Assembly (NCBI GenBank): GCA_003117195.1
Contig: BDSI01000050.1
Span: 186,001 to 250,000 of the forward strand
Reading direction: 5' to 3'
Length of the DNA stretch: 64,000 nucleotides
Origin: Eudorina sp. 2006-703-Eu-15
Lineage: Eukaryota > Chlorophyta > Chlorophyceae > Chlamydomonadales > Volvocaceae
Shown: one piece after another, positions 47,101 through 58,000 of the stretch
How the letters are laid out: each line of letters opens with the position of its first letter
How positions within the stretch are numbered: the first letter of the stretch is position 1
Made by a program: the position numbers and the translations under genes
Notes under the pieces: model-generated
The model's input: the letters and a program-made list of their open reading frames with translations, nothing else
Databases searched by the model: none
What the model was told of the DNA's origin: nothing

Positions 47101-50100
47101 GCTTCTCCTGGCGCACAGCCTGCTCAAACAGGCGAAGGCAAAGGCGGCAAAGGCGGCGAAGGCCGCCGCCGCCGCCTCGACGACCTCGCCCGCAGAGCGC
47201 GCGCTGTTCTGCCGCCTCGGACTCGCCGCGACGGAAGCGGCGGCGGCGACGGCTGCCGCCGCCGCCACTCCTGGCGTGTACGACCTCGGCGCCGCGCGTA
47301 AGGCCCTCGCCCGCGTTGGCTCGCTCTCAACCAAGCTGCTCACCTCCCCTGGCATTGGCGCCTCGGCGGATGCCGCGGCGGCGGCGGCGGCGGCGCCGCC
47401 GCCGCCGAATCAGACGCCGTCGCTGGATGCCGTACTTGCAGTACGCGCCGGGCTGTGCCTGGTGGGCTGTCAGGGTCGGCTTCTGCAACTGTCGGCTGCT
47501 GTCGCAGCGGGGGCTGGGGCTGGGGCTGCCTCCCCTGGAGCTGCTGCTGATGGTGGTGCTTGTGCCGTGACTGTACGGAAGACCGCGACGGGCGCACTGA
47601 CGGGAGAGCACATGCCGCTGCGGTGTGACGGCCTGACCGACACGTTGCTCCGTGCCGCCGGCTGGGTGGCGGCGGAGCGGGGACTGTACAGCACCCTGAC
47701 GGCACTATCGCGCCGCGGCGAAAGCCACGCAGCGGCAGCGCCGCCGCCTGCAACGGTCGCGACAGAGCCCCTGGAGCATTGCCTGTCGTACATGTACGGC
47801 ATCTCGCAGTGGCTGCCGGTGTTGGGACGCAGCGGCGGCGGTGCGCGTGCGGGGGATGATGCCGACGAAGCGGAGGAGGAGACGGCGGCGGCGGCGGCGT
47901 CAGCGTACGACGTCAGCGCGGGCGGCTCCTCGGCGTCCGACGATGCGCTGGCGCTGCTGGTTGCCGTACAACAGGCGCTGCTGGTCTGTACGGCAGCTCC
48001 CGAGCGCCCGTGCCGCGCCAGGTGAGCTATTCGGCACCTGACCGCACAAGAGACGGGTGGAGATGCGCACGGACGGCGTTACAGGGGGTACCTACGGCAC
48101 CGCGTAACGCGGCTGGCGCCCCGGAGAACGCGTTGGGCCCCACTCACAAGCCTCGTTACCCGCGGCTCAGTTTCCTTCTACACGCATGGGCGGGTTGGCC
48201 ATTAAACACACCCAAATGGCGATGCGTTGACCTCGCCCGACGGTGCTATAACCGCCCCCGCCCGGGGGTTGCTGTTGCGTGCGCCCCGTCCCGGTGCCCT
48301 CATGGCTGTCCCTCAGGACGAGCAACATGTGGGCCGTACTGCTGGCGGATCTGGATCCTGAAGGTGATCGGTTGCGTGGCTCAGGGGGCTTGGGGGGGGC
48401 GCAGATATGGCGAGGGGTTGGCGAGCTGGATGTGACGTACCGAAATCTTTCGGCCTTCGGATTGTCCTCCTCGCTCTTTTCCTTTGGCGGGGATGGGACA
48501 TCACACGTCGCTGTGATGGAGCGCCTGAATCTCGTGTGTGTCTCCAACGTGCCCCCTATCCGCAGGTGCCGGCTTCCTCTCACGTCGTGGGTTGCTGGAG
48601 TGCTTCAGGTGAGTGACTGTGGGAACCCGGGAACGCTACACCCCACTGCCTGTTGTCCGCATGCCCCTCCTCCTCCGCCTCCGCCTCCGCCTCCTCTTGA
48701 CATGTTTTAGCAGGCGCGGTAATCCACCGACACACCGACACCTTATAACCGAATGCAATCCTTGCCTGCTTGGTCCGGGACCACCTTTCCCAACAACACA
48801 CCGAACACACCGACCACACCGACCACACCGACCACACCGACCACACCGCCCCGCCGCTGCTGCAGGTCGACTCTCTGGCGGTGCAACCGCGGCCAGCTGG
48901 GGGCGCTGCTGCGGGGCCTGATGTCGCGACTCCGACCGGAGGGGCTGGTCGAGCCGGGACCTGAGCAGCCCCAGCAGCCCCAGCAGCAGACCCCTCAGCC
49001 CCTCTTCCCCCTGCTGCACTGCCTGTTGATCTCCCTGGAGTGCCTCAACGGCCCCCGCGCCACGAGGCTGCTGGCGGCGCAAGGCCCCGCCATCGTCACG
49101 ACGCTGACGGAGCTCCTGGCGGCGCTGGCGGCGCGCGCCGCCATGGGGGAGAGCGGCGGCGCGGCGACGTCGCCGGAGGTCGGCGGCGGCGGCGGCGCGC
49201 GCCGTGGCGAGGAGGAGGTGGAGGTGGTGGCTTGCTGCGCGATGCGGTGTCTGCAGTCGGTTGCGGCCCGGGAGGTGACGTTCCGGCTGGCGGCGCCGGC
49301 GGTGACCGGCGTGCTGTCGGCGGTGGTGGCGGTGGCGTCGTGCCCGCTGCTGCGACCGACACTGGCCCATGGGTCAGACTTGTATTTCCTGCACGCGTCG
49401 TGCTGCGGCCTCGTCGCCGCCGTCGTACGGCACCATGAAGGCGTTGTACGACATTGCGCCGCACTGGTGGTGAGCGCGTGTCGGGAGCTGCTGCTTCGGC
49501 TGGCGGCGTGGGCGTCGGAGCTCCGCGCCGCGCAGCGGCAGCTGCAGCTGCAGCTGCGCGCGTCGCCGGCCGCGTCGGCGTCGGCGGCGGCGGCCACGGC
49601 AGTGGCCGCCTCCGTCGACGGCCTCGAGCGCTGCGCGGCGGCGCTGGCCCGCGTGTACGAAGCGGCTTCGGAGCACCCCAAAACCCTCGGCAAGTACGCC
49701 CCGCACATCCTCGCCGACTACATCGTCCATGTCGCGACGCCGCTGCCCTCCCTGGCGCTGCTGATGCACGCCGACGACACTGACCCATGGGTCATTAATG
49801 TCTCGGCGGCGGCGGCGGTGGCGGCAGCCGCGGGGCCCGTCGCTGATTCCGCCGCACAGGCCGGGGACGTCGGCGCCGGTGGGATGGGTGGCTTCGGCCC
49901 AGCGATAGAGGCCAGCGGCGGTGGTCCAGCGGGTGTGGGCGCTACACTCCTCCCCCAGGGCGCCCATGAAGCGTTACGGCAGGGCGCCTACAGCCTGATG
50001 GCCTGCCTGGGGCCGCCCCAGCTGCAGCACCTGCACATGGCCCTAGGGGCGGGCGACGCGGCGGCGGGCAGCGCGGGGGCGGCACGGCGAGCGGCGCTGG

Positions 50101-50153
50101 CGCAGCTCCGAAAAGAGTACGACAGCTCGTTCAAGTATACGGGCAAGGTGTAG
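38133..50153 (+). CDS. URB2: URB2/NPA2-family nucleolar ribosome-biogenesis protein, 12 exons
   Basis: Urb2/Npa2 acts in the nucleolus in early 60S (27S pre-rRNA) particles. Exons: 38133-38200, 38371-38626, 39188-40309, 40843-41094, 41268-41837, 42052-42311, 42753-43156, 43461-about 43841, about 44326-44620, 44916-46582, 47049-48021, 48866-50153. Total 7536 nt, 2511 aa, all phases consistent. The exon 8/9 border and the first exon (GTGGTT donor) are least certain. Family evidence is strongest at the C-terminus: ARVYEAASEHPKTLGKYAPH, ILADYIVHVATPLP, GAYSLMACLGPPQLQHLHMA and the end EYDSSFKYTGKV. The body is helical repeat-like with large Ala, Gly and Pro insertions. Lys-rich blocks (DKKKGSKKGRKDRR, PAKRRKV, PSKKAKK) look like nuclear or nucleolar signals. 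Typical Urb2 is about 1,200-1,500 aa, so this one is nearly double, mainly by low-complexity insertions. Several exons contain the GACCCRYGGGTC palindrome. Confidence 0.85.
38776..38848. repeat. Two tandem copies of the GTTTAGATAAG-ACCCGCCCGAC repeat
   Basis: GGTGTTTAGATAAGAGACC then CGCCCGACCTGCCCGCGG, repeated with small changes at once. In URB2 intron 2. Relatives lie at 5116-5150, 8782-8818, 40585-40615, 40745-40790 and 42663-42700. Many of these are next to GT-rich tracts, which on the other strand would read as CTAAACACAC tails of a retroelement. Confidence 0.6.
43949..44118. repeat. 29-bp minisatellite in URB2 intron 8
   Basis: Six units of about 29 bases, each holding GTGACCCATGGGGCGGTG followed by CCGTGTCGTCAA or CCGCGTCAATA. 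The last unit carries the complete palindrome GACCCATGGGTC (44103-44114) found across the window. Confidence 0.9.
48795..48850. repeat. ACACCGACC minisatellite
   Basis: About five tandem nonamers just before the acceptor of the last URB2 exon. Confidence 0.9.
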
Positions 50154-51694
50154 GGCCCTGGCGCTGGGCGAGGGTCCTCGTCCCGGAGGTGGACGTTTGG
50201 GGAGGAGGGTCTTGGTCGTTGGAGAGCGGTTGTTGGTTGGGTGGTTGGGTGGTGCCCGGCGGCTTTTGCCTCAAGACATCTGAGCTGGGACCCAGTAGAG
50301 GCGACGAGATGTCGAGATCCCGGCGCGATATCCCCTCGGGCGGAGGATACCCAGCTCAATACCTTTGGTAAGGGCTGTGCCCCTGCCTGTGCCTCCGGAG
50401 GCTTGGTGGGAGCCGAGGTTCGCGTGATCGTGGTGGCCCCCAAGGCCGTAATACGGAGGTGACCGGGCCCGTCTCGGCTTGGGGGCCAGATGTAGGGCTG
50501 TTGACAGGCTGTTGGTTGGCGACGCCATTTGGGTTCGGTGGAAGTATCCCTGTTACGTAGTCTCGGTACGGTACGGTACGGTATGTCCGTACGGTATGTG
50601 TTCAAAGCGACGCGCGCCCTTTGACCGCCCGCTCGACAGCGGTCACTGCGTGCGGTTCTTCGTGTGCCGTAATCCTGATGCCCCTGCAGTGGCTCAGCTG
50701 TTTTGTTGGTCGGGTTGGTACTCGTTCGCAAACATACGGTAGATGAGGTATGCGGTGTTTCACGTTCGGGAGCAGCGGCGTCAAGTCCAACGGCGCAGGA
50801 GCAGCGGTGCGTGAGCGGCTTGGCGCGGACGGCACAGCCTTGTACGGACGTGTACGGCAACGGCACGTAGAACAGCAGCCTCTCAGTTCAGACTTCGTAC
50901 ACTCAGTTGGAAGCCCGACCTGCAGGACCCGCAGGGGGCCAGGCCTTCACGCCAGTCGCCAGCGCCAGGCGAAACACGACAACGTCACGACAGTCGTACG
51001 ACGCGCGTGGTAGGGTCAGGGAGCACAAAGCGCCCGCCCTTGACCGCCGCACCGCGAGCCCTAGCCTCCCAGGCCTCTCACCAAGTTATAACACGTGCCT
51101 TCGTAACGTCCTACGTAAGCCTCACGAGTCCGTCCGTCCGTCCGTCCGTCCGTCCATCTCCCCCTGCGTCCATCACTTGCCGACAGACCGTATCCGCCCG
51201 ATGTCGTCTCACCGGTGTCTGATGACGTCATCCACGCACCCACCCACGCACGCACCCACCCACCCACCCACCCACCCAATCCCGACCCATGGCGGGCGAA
51301 AGACACACACCCGCCCGCGCACCGCAGCATCGGTGCGATCGTGTGGTGGCCCCCTCCCTCCCCTCCCTCCCCTCCCTCCCCTCATTCGTTCCGTTGCTGC
51401 ACCACAGACAGTCGGCCTTCGGACCCCAACCACCCATGCACACCACCGCCACCACAAACAACGCATCCGACCAGCCCTGCATCCCTTCCGAGCCTGAACA
51501 CCCCTCGACCCTAGAAATCAAACCCCCTCCGATCCCTCAGACTCTCCTCTCCACTGTCAGGGACCCGCCCCTGGTGCGGTGGCCTGGCCCTGGGTCGCAC
51601 ATCCTCTGCCCCCACCTGGGTATGCCGGCAGCAGCGGTGCTTGAGGCCCGGCGGTCCGGCGGCACCTCACGAGGGGGTCACCCGCCCTCCCTCC
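50154..51694. other. Convergent intergenic region between URB2 and OS-9 genes
   Basis: No gene recognised. A TACGGTACGG run lies near 50565-50597, a GTCC tetranucleotide run at 51128-51152 and a CCCA/CGCA-type tract at 51237-51275. No TGTAA was found close to the URB2 stop. Confidence 0.5.
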
Positions 51695-54600
51695 CTAGAG
51701 CTCGCCCCTGGGGAGCAGGGCCGTGGCGTCATCCGCCTCCTCGCTGTCCCCCTCCCCCTCCCCCTCCTCCCCCTCCCCCTCCTCGCCCTCCCCACCGGGG
51801 CAGCCCTCTTCGGGGGCCGGCTCGCAGCGGAGCACCAAGTCCTCCCGCGACTGAGGGCCGCCGCACACATGCAGCGGGGGGGCACAGGGCGGGGGCGGCA
51901 CAGGGGGGGGAGAAAGGGGGCGGCACAGGGGGGGGGAGAAAGGGGGGCGGCACGGGGGGGAGAAATGGCGGCAGATCGGGGGAGGACCGTGAAGCTCAAG
52001 AGTTCGGCCGTGGGGTGTGGGGTAGGGTAAGGGATGGCTGCTTGTTGTGCTGGTTTGCGCTCGGAGGTGGGCCAGGTCAACTCACCGCAGCCGAACAGCG
52101 GAAAGGTGGGCGCGTGCAGGAGGGCGCGACAAGTGCCGCAGCCACCGCCGCGCACTTGTACCCGCACATACCCGCCCCAAGTCGTCCCTGGCGGCCCGGG
52201 TGCGGCCCGCTTCTCAACCGGATCTTTGCCCCGCCAAGATTACCAAGAGCCCTCTGGATGTACGCCACCCCCTTCCACCCCCTGGCCGACCCGTCCCCCG
52301 CCCTCACGCCCTCACGTCCCCGGTCCGCTCTTCCCCAGCCCCACGGCCCCGCATGCTCGCCGTCCTCGCGGCCCCACCGGCAGTCTGAAGTCCGGGTGGC
52401 CGCACAGCACCGGCGCATTGACCAGGAAGACGTAGTTGCAGGTGGGGAACTCCTTGACGGCCACGATCGAGTTGTCTGACAGGTCGGGCAGGCAGGTGAA
52501 CCGGACCTGTGCAACAGCAAGGGGAAGGGGAAAGGGAGGGAGGGAGGGTGCAAGGACATTGGTGATAGGCATACTCGAACTGCGCTGACCGCCAGAACAG
52601 AGGGCGGACGGGAGGGAATGAATGAGACACGGGCAGGAGCAGGAGCTGGAACGGGAACAGCGGGTCCGTGGGGACCGGTCCGGTGCTGCGCGTGAGCAGG
52701 GACGGGCGCGAACAGGGACAGACAGACAGACAGACAGTCAGACAACCAGACATGCATCACGACGGTGCTTCGCCCAGCAGCCGCGAGGGATTGCGCACAA
52801 CGGGCCACAGCGCCCTTACGGCCGCCTGCATGGGGACTGAGACATGTAAGCGCGGCTCGCCTCACGGACACGCCCGCTGCCGTCCATCCATCCATCCAGG
52901 GAGGAAGAGAGGGAGGGAGGCGCCGGAGCCTATCAAAGCTGCGCTACTATTGCGCGCTATCGGCCGCACACCACAGTTGCGCGCCTCTTCCTCCTCCCCC
53001 TACCCGCTACCCCCACCCCTAGCCGCCGCCCCCACCTCGGCGGTCCGCGGTGCGCCCGTCAGCGCGCACTTCTCGCCGTTGGAGAAGACGTGCGACACGT
53101 AGCGGATGGGGTGCGGGTGCGAGCTCGTGTCCTCCTGCGGGTCGGGTCGGGTCGGGTCGGGTAAGTCGGGTCGGGTCGGGTCGGGTCGGGTCGGGTAAGT
53201 CGGGTCGGGTCGGGTCGGGTCGGGTAAGTCGGGTCGGGTCGGGTCGGGTCGGGTCGGGTCGGGTGGGGTCGGGTCGGGTCGGGTCAGGTCGGGTCGGGTC
53301 GGGTCGGGTGGGGTCGGGTGGGGTCGGGTCGGGTCGGGTCGGGTCGGGTCGGGTCGGGTCGGGTCGGGTGGGGTCGGGTCGGGTAGGGTCGGGTCGGGTC
53401 GGGTCGGGTCGGGTGGGGTCGGGTGGGGTCGGGTCGGGTCGGGTCGGGTCGGGTCGGGTCGGGGCGGGTCGGGGCAGGTCGGGTCGGGGTCGGGGCGGGG
53501 CAGGTCGGGTCGGGGCAGGTCGGGTCGGGTCGGGTCGGGTCGGGGCAGGTCGGGTCGGGTCGGGTCGGGGCAGGTCGGGTCGGGCACGGGGCGGGGCAGG
53601 TCGGGACGGGTCGGGTCGGGGCGGGGCAGGTCGGGTCGGGGCGGGGCAGGTCGGGGCGGGGAGGGTCGGGGCGGGGCAGGTCGGGGCGGGCAGGTCGGGG
53701 CGGGGAGGGTCGGGGCGGGGCAGTTCGGGGCGGGTCGGGTCGGGTCGGGGAGGGTCGCAGAACGGTGCGGGTCGCAGTCGGTGCGGGTCGCCATCGCAGT
53801 CGGCACCGCACCCCCGGGAAGCCAACAAACAAGTTTCCGGGCTCCACAGGGGGGATCAAGGCCTCAATGCCCAAGGGGGCCCAAGGCCAGCCAGGCGGGG
53901 GCCACAACGGGGAGAGAGGGGGCCCCGCGGGTCCCACTCACCTTGACCTTCCTGTCCTGCAGCTCGTCGCCCGTGTACTTGCCGCAGCTGAAGTCCTCAC
54001 CGTTGCCTGCGTTGTCCTGCGAGGAGCGGGGCGTGGGTTGGGGCGAGGCCGGGGCGGAGCGGGGCGGGGTGAGGGCGGGGGTGGGGATGGGGCCGGGGCA
54101 GGGTGAGGTGAGGGCGCCCGGGGCGTCCCGAGTGCGGCAGCATGTGCAGCGCAACGTGTGGAGCTCAAAGAGACAAAGACAGAGAGGCTGAGAGGGAGCT
54201 CCCCGCACCCGCATGCAGCCATCATGAACAACAACAGCGGCGGCGGCGGCGACAGCCTAAGCGGCCGACTCAGCGGCCGATCGACCAACCAACCAGCCAG
54301 CCAGCCAGCCGAGCTGTAATCGCAGGTGCCATCAAGAAGACGGCCTTCCCCGCCGACACCCATCCACCCACCTGTCTGAACTGCCGTGTGTGCTTCCTGT
54401 AGCAGACCTCGTACGTCCACAGCCCCTCCTGCATGTACATACACACACCCGCTGCGGGCGACACCACCACCACCACCACCACCACCACCACCAGTGGTAC
54501 CACCACCACCACCACCACCCGGGGGTACCAGGGGGTTGATGGGAGCGAGGCAGGGAGGGGTGGAGGGGAGGCAGGCAACGAGGGGGCAGAGAATAGGAGA

Positions 54601-54875
54601 GAATCCTTTCTCCACGTGGGGAACTAGCAGTCAGGACAGGACCGCTGGCGGGGTGGTGAGTTGGGACGGAGCTCAGGGAGCCGAGGTGCGGCCGCAGGCT
54701 AGGGTTAGTGCGAGGCGGCGGTCGAGGAGACGTGACGCAGTCAGGACGGTCCAGCCCCCAGCCCGTACAGCCCTCACACGCCACGCAGGCCCCACTCACT
54801 CAGCGCATCCAGCAGCCCAAAGGCCGCCGCCTCGTCGGCTGTTGACAGGGGCCCCGGTCCGATTCGTCTGCGCCC
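51695..54875 (-). CDS. OS9: OS-9/Yos9-type ER lectin (MRH domain), C-terminal six exons
   Basis: OS-9 family lectins read trimmed mannose on misfolded glycoproteins in the ER lumen and pass them to the HRD1 degradation complex. Exons (minus): 54875-54800, 54451-54372, 54016-53942, 53134-53036, 52506-52378, 51850-51695. Phases fit, 204 aa. The MRH domain reads VCMYMQEGLWTYEVCYRKHT, RQFRQ, VSHVFSNGEKCALTGAPRTA, EVRFTC, then AVKEFPTCNYVFLVNAPVLC and GHPDF. The sugar-binding set Q (RQF), R (APR), E and Y (E six residues before Y in EFPTCNY) is kept. The first Trp of the OS-9 double-Trp motif is Leu. The protein ends in an acidic Gly/Glu/Asp tail, LLPRGEL, without an HDEL signal. N-terminal exons, which should carry the signal peptide, must lie between 54876 and about 56000 but could not be fixed. 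Confidence 0.82.
53137..53760. repeat. GGGTC pentamer satellite in an OS-9 gene intron
   Basis: More than 100 tandem pentamers GGGTC, grading into GGGGC and GGCAG variants. They fill the intron between exons 54016-53942 and 53134-53036. The long RPDPTRPDP and GRVGSGR ORFs are artefacts. The pentamer equals one arm of the dispersed palindrome GACCCRYGGGTC. Confidence 0.97.
54463..54527. repeat. (CCA)n trinucleotide runs
   Basis: Two CCA runs in an OS-9 gene intron, just upstream (in transcript sense) of the MRH exon at 54451. Confidence 0.9.
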
Positions 54876-54880
54876 CTGCG

Positions 54881-55088
54881 TGGGTGTGGGTGAGTGGGTG
54901 TGGGTGAGTGGGTGAGTGGGTGTGGGTGAGTGGGTGTGGGTGAGTGGGTGTGGGTGAGTGGGTGTGGGTGAGTGGGTGTGGGTGAGTGGGTGTGGGTGAG
55001 TGGGTGTGGGTGAGTGGGTGTGGGTGAGTGGGTGAGTGGGTGTGGGTAAGTGGGTGTGGGTGAGTGGGTGTGGGTGAGTGGGTGTGGG
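54881..55088. repeat. GGGTGTGGGTGAGT 14-mer minisatellite
   Basis: About 14 tandem units just beyond the first resolved OS-9 exon. It reads as CCCACTCACC on the gene strand, so each unit carries a potential GTGAGT donor only on the antisense strand. Confidence 0.92.
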
Positions 55089-58000
55089 CATGGGCGGACC
55101 ACGGACGGCCAGCAGATCCACACCGCGGCACCGAGGGCGGCAGGGCCCCACACCGGGTGCCCGCAGCCCCGTGGACTGGGGGCGGAGAAGAAGACGCCGC
55201 ATCGAGATCGGCCTAACACCGGCAGGCTCACGGGCGCACCAGAGGATGCGCGCGGCAAGGGGTCGCGGGGCCACTGCTCTTCAGAAGGTTCTACTGCACT
55301 CGGAGGGCCACTGAGATCTCCACCCACAGGCGAGGGGGACGTACCGTGCGGCGGCGCCCGCGACCCTGGCGGTCCCCTGGATCCCCCCGGCACCTCCTGC
55401 TGACGGCCTCTCGCCACCCACAGGCCGACCAGTGCCCAGACCCAGGGGCCCAGGTCTCGGCCCAGGCCGCCACACGCCGCAGACCTAGAGGCTTGCGGCG
55501 CTCTCCCGCGAGCAGGTAATGAGTGAGAGTGAGCTCCTTGTCCCATCCAAGCCCCATCCCAGCCCCGTCAGGTGTCCTGACCGGCCGGGCGTGCCGGTGT
55601 CCCAGGGAAGGTGAGCCCCGGGTAACGCCGGGGGTCATCCGCACCCACCGCACCCACCCACCCACCGTGCACTCCGGCGTTGCGATCACGCAGCACTGCC
55701 TCGAGCCGTCCCTGGCGGTCATCGGCACACTGCGGCAGCCCTGGGTCTGCGCCGCTGCGGCCGCGGCTGCGCGGCTCACCACCGCCGGGTCCGTCGTGTC
55801 CCTCCCTCCCGGGCGGAGCGCGTCGCCCTGGCGGAGGGCATCGCCTGCGTTCCAAGCAACACCCGGGTGGGCGTGTGCATTTAAATTCCAAGAAGCGCGC
55901 ACGCATCGTTATCTGTCCGAGTGAAGTGGCTCTCAGGTGTCCCAAGGGCCATGCAGGATCGGCACGCCAACTCTCCGACGCTTGCATTAAGGTGAATGAT
56001 ACCGTGTGCTTTGAAGCACTGCTGCCATTCTAGTGTATGTATCCCCGTCCCTGCCTTTGCTCAAAATGACGTTTACCAAAGGAAAACTCACGTTTTGACG
56101 CCAGCGCAACGACATACTTGGGCAAAAAGGGATCCGGCTTAGAGAATGAACTTTGCACGTCTGCATAATCCAACAGGCGCGCGTCATGGACCAAGCCAAC
56201 CTTGCCCAACAAGGACGTTGACGGCTAACCTGTGAAGACGATGTTCAAACTGAAACCTTTTGACGCAAAAGTTAATACCAGGAACGCATGCCAGGCAACG
56301 AAGCCGGGCATGGTTCTGTGACGGATACGCACACTTGATCTACAGCTACTCGAGGCAAGGGCTCCAACTGATAATGGGCGTCTGCATGCGTGTAAGTGTT
56401 GGTCATTGATTGTTTGGTCTAGGGTTTAGGTATTAGTTGGCCTAACTGTTCCGGGCCTTATGTACATACTCGACCATGCATGACGACTTGCGTCCGTCGA
56501 TGATAACGCCAGTGCCCAGAACCACAGGCCACACAGACAAGTGCATCCCGTCTTCTGGAAGTAAGGTTCTAACGAATAGGCACTAATAGGCATACACGTG
56601 CTGGAAGTAACGAAGGCTGTTACTCCGAACAGGCACTTCAAGCACGCGCCGGCGGAAGATGTGGTTACATATGCATACAGCGATACTCGTGGTCCGTTCT
56701 GGCAGGAGTTGAGCCACATCCCGCCACATCGAACGCCCCTGCCTGCTGCCATGCCTCCACAAATGGATGCAACTTAGCCCCGCGATGAGCCTTGGGTGAA
56801 CCCCATCACCGCACCCGCCACAACAGGGACGTGTATGTTATGACTACACTGGCCTGTTAGACTCTCCAGAATTGTAATCAGATCAGTTGCGGTGACAGGG
56901 CAGGCCTTGAGTTGCATCGCCACATGCTGTAGATGAGGCTGTGCCGCGCTTTCCTGGCTGGGGCTGAGCTCGGCTGCGGAAATGTCTGACGGGGATATCT
57001 GATATCCTCATGCCAATACGGCCTTGGCCCAGCAATGAGGCGGTTGCGCCGATGTTGGCCTGTTGTACGGCAGGTGTACGATGATCTCACGTTTATTCTA
57101 CTTTCGCTGGGTAATCTGATGCTACCACCGACCTGCGGCCCCACCGTAAACACAAGCAAGGTGCAACACGGCCGCCTGCAGGTCGCCACGTCGTAGGGCC
57201 GACGGACATCCTGGAGCGACTCTTCAAACATCACGAAAGACCAGCTTGTGATAACCGCAAACGTGATTTATCACTCGACCACCGGCGGTAGAAAGCCTTC
57301 ATGGTTTTGTGTTACAAGCTTCAAGCTCACTGAATCCAGCAAAGAAATGATGGCAGCGACCAACTTGTCTGGCAGCCAGCAACAGAGAATAAGCAATCGT
57401 TAAAATAAAAAATAATTAACTCAAAAGTATAAGTATATCACGTATTACCAAAGTAGACTGCGCCCATTTAACGGAGTGGTATGGATGAAGTGTACGCATC
57501 ATAGTTTGGCTTTCGCGAGTGCGCTTTCAGATATTAACTATATTGATACATACGACAATATGCCTAAATATAATACATTCATGTAGGTCATGCTTACTGC
57601 GTTAAGTACGAGTGACGGTTGACCCGAGTCAACATCCCCAATTCAAACAACTTCTGAGCTTCTAAAATCTAAAATAACAGATTAGTAAATTCTGGTGGGA
57701 TGAAACCGAGTTTGCTCAAAGTGGTGCATTTCGACGTCCTCCGCATCGCTCCGCATAAAAAATGAAATACCCCACGGTTCCGCATTACGCGTGTACGCAA
57801 GCAATCCTCATGAGCGCAGGACTTATAATGCAGTTATGATTGCCCTTACATTGTTTGTTTGTCTCCGCGCGTAGTTCGGTTGTCCTTCGACCGATGTGGA
57901 CAGTTCCCTCCCCCTACACAGATCAACCTGGTTACCGTTTCGGACTGTAAAACTATTGCTGAGGGAAGCAGTGTTAGGCCGTTATGACGCTAGCGGCCGG

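Noticed and set aside
48315..48372. Possible extra URB2 exon reading RTSNMWAVLLADLDPEG
   Set aside because: It looks protein-like, but its phase would break the join to the last exon, while skipping it keeps the frame.
53000..53946. RPDPTRPDP and GRVGSGR ORFs
   Set aside because: Translation of the GGGTC pentamer array in an OS-9 intron.
56426..57234. Two minus-strand ORFs (about 110 codons each), one with Cys/Trp-rich sequence
   Set aside because: Possibly a decayed transposase, but no catalytic motif or terminal repeats were seen.
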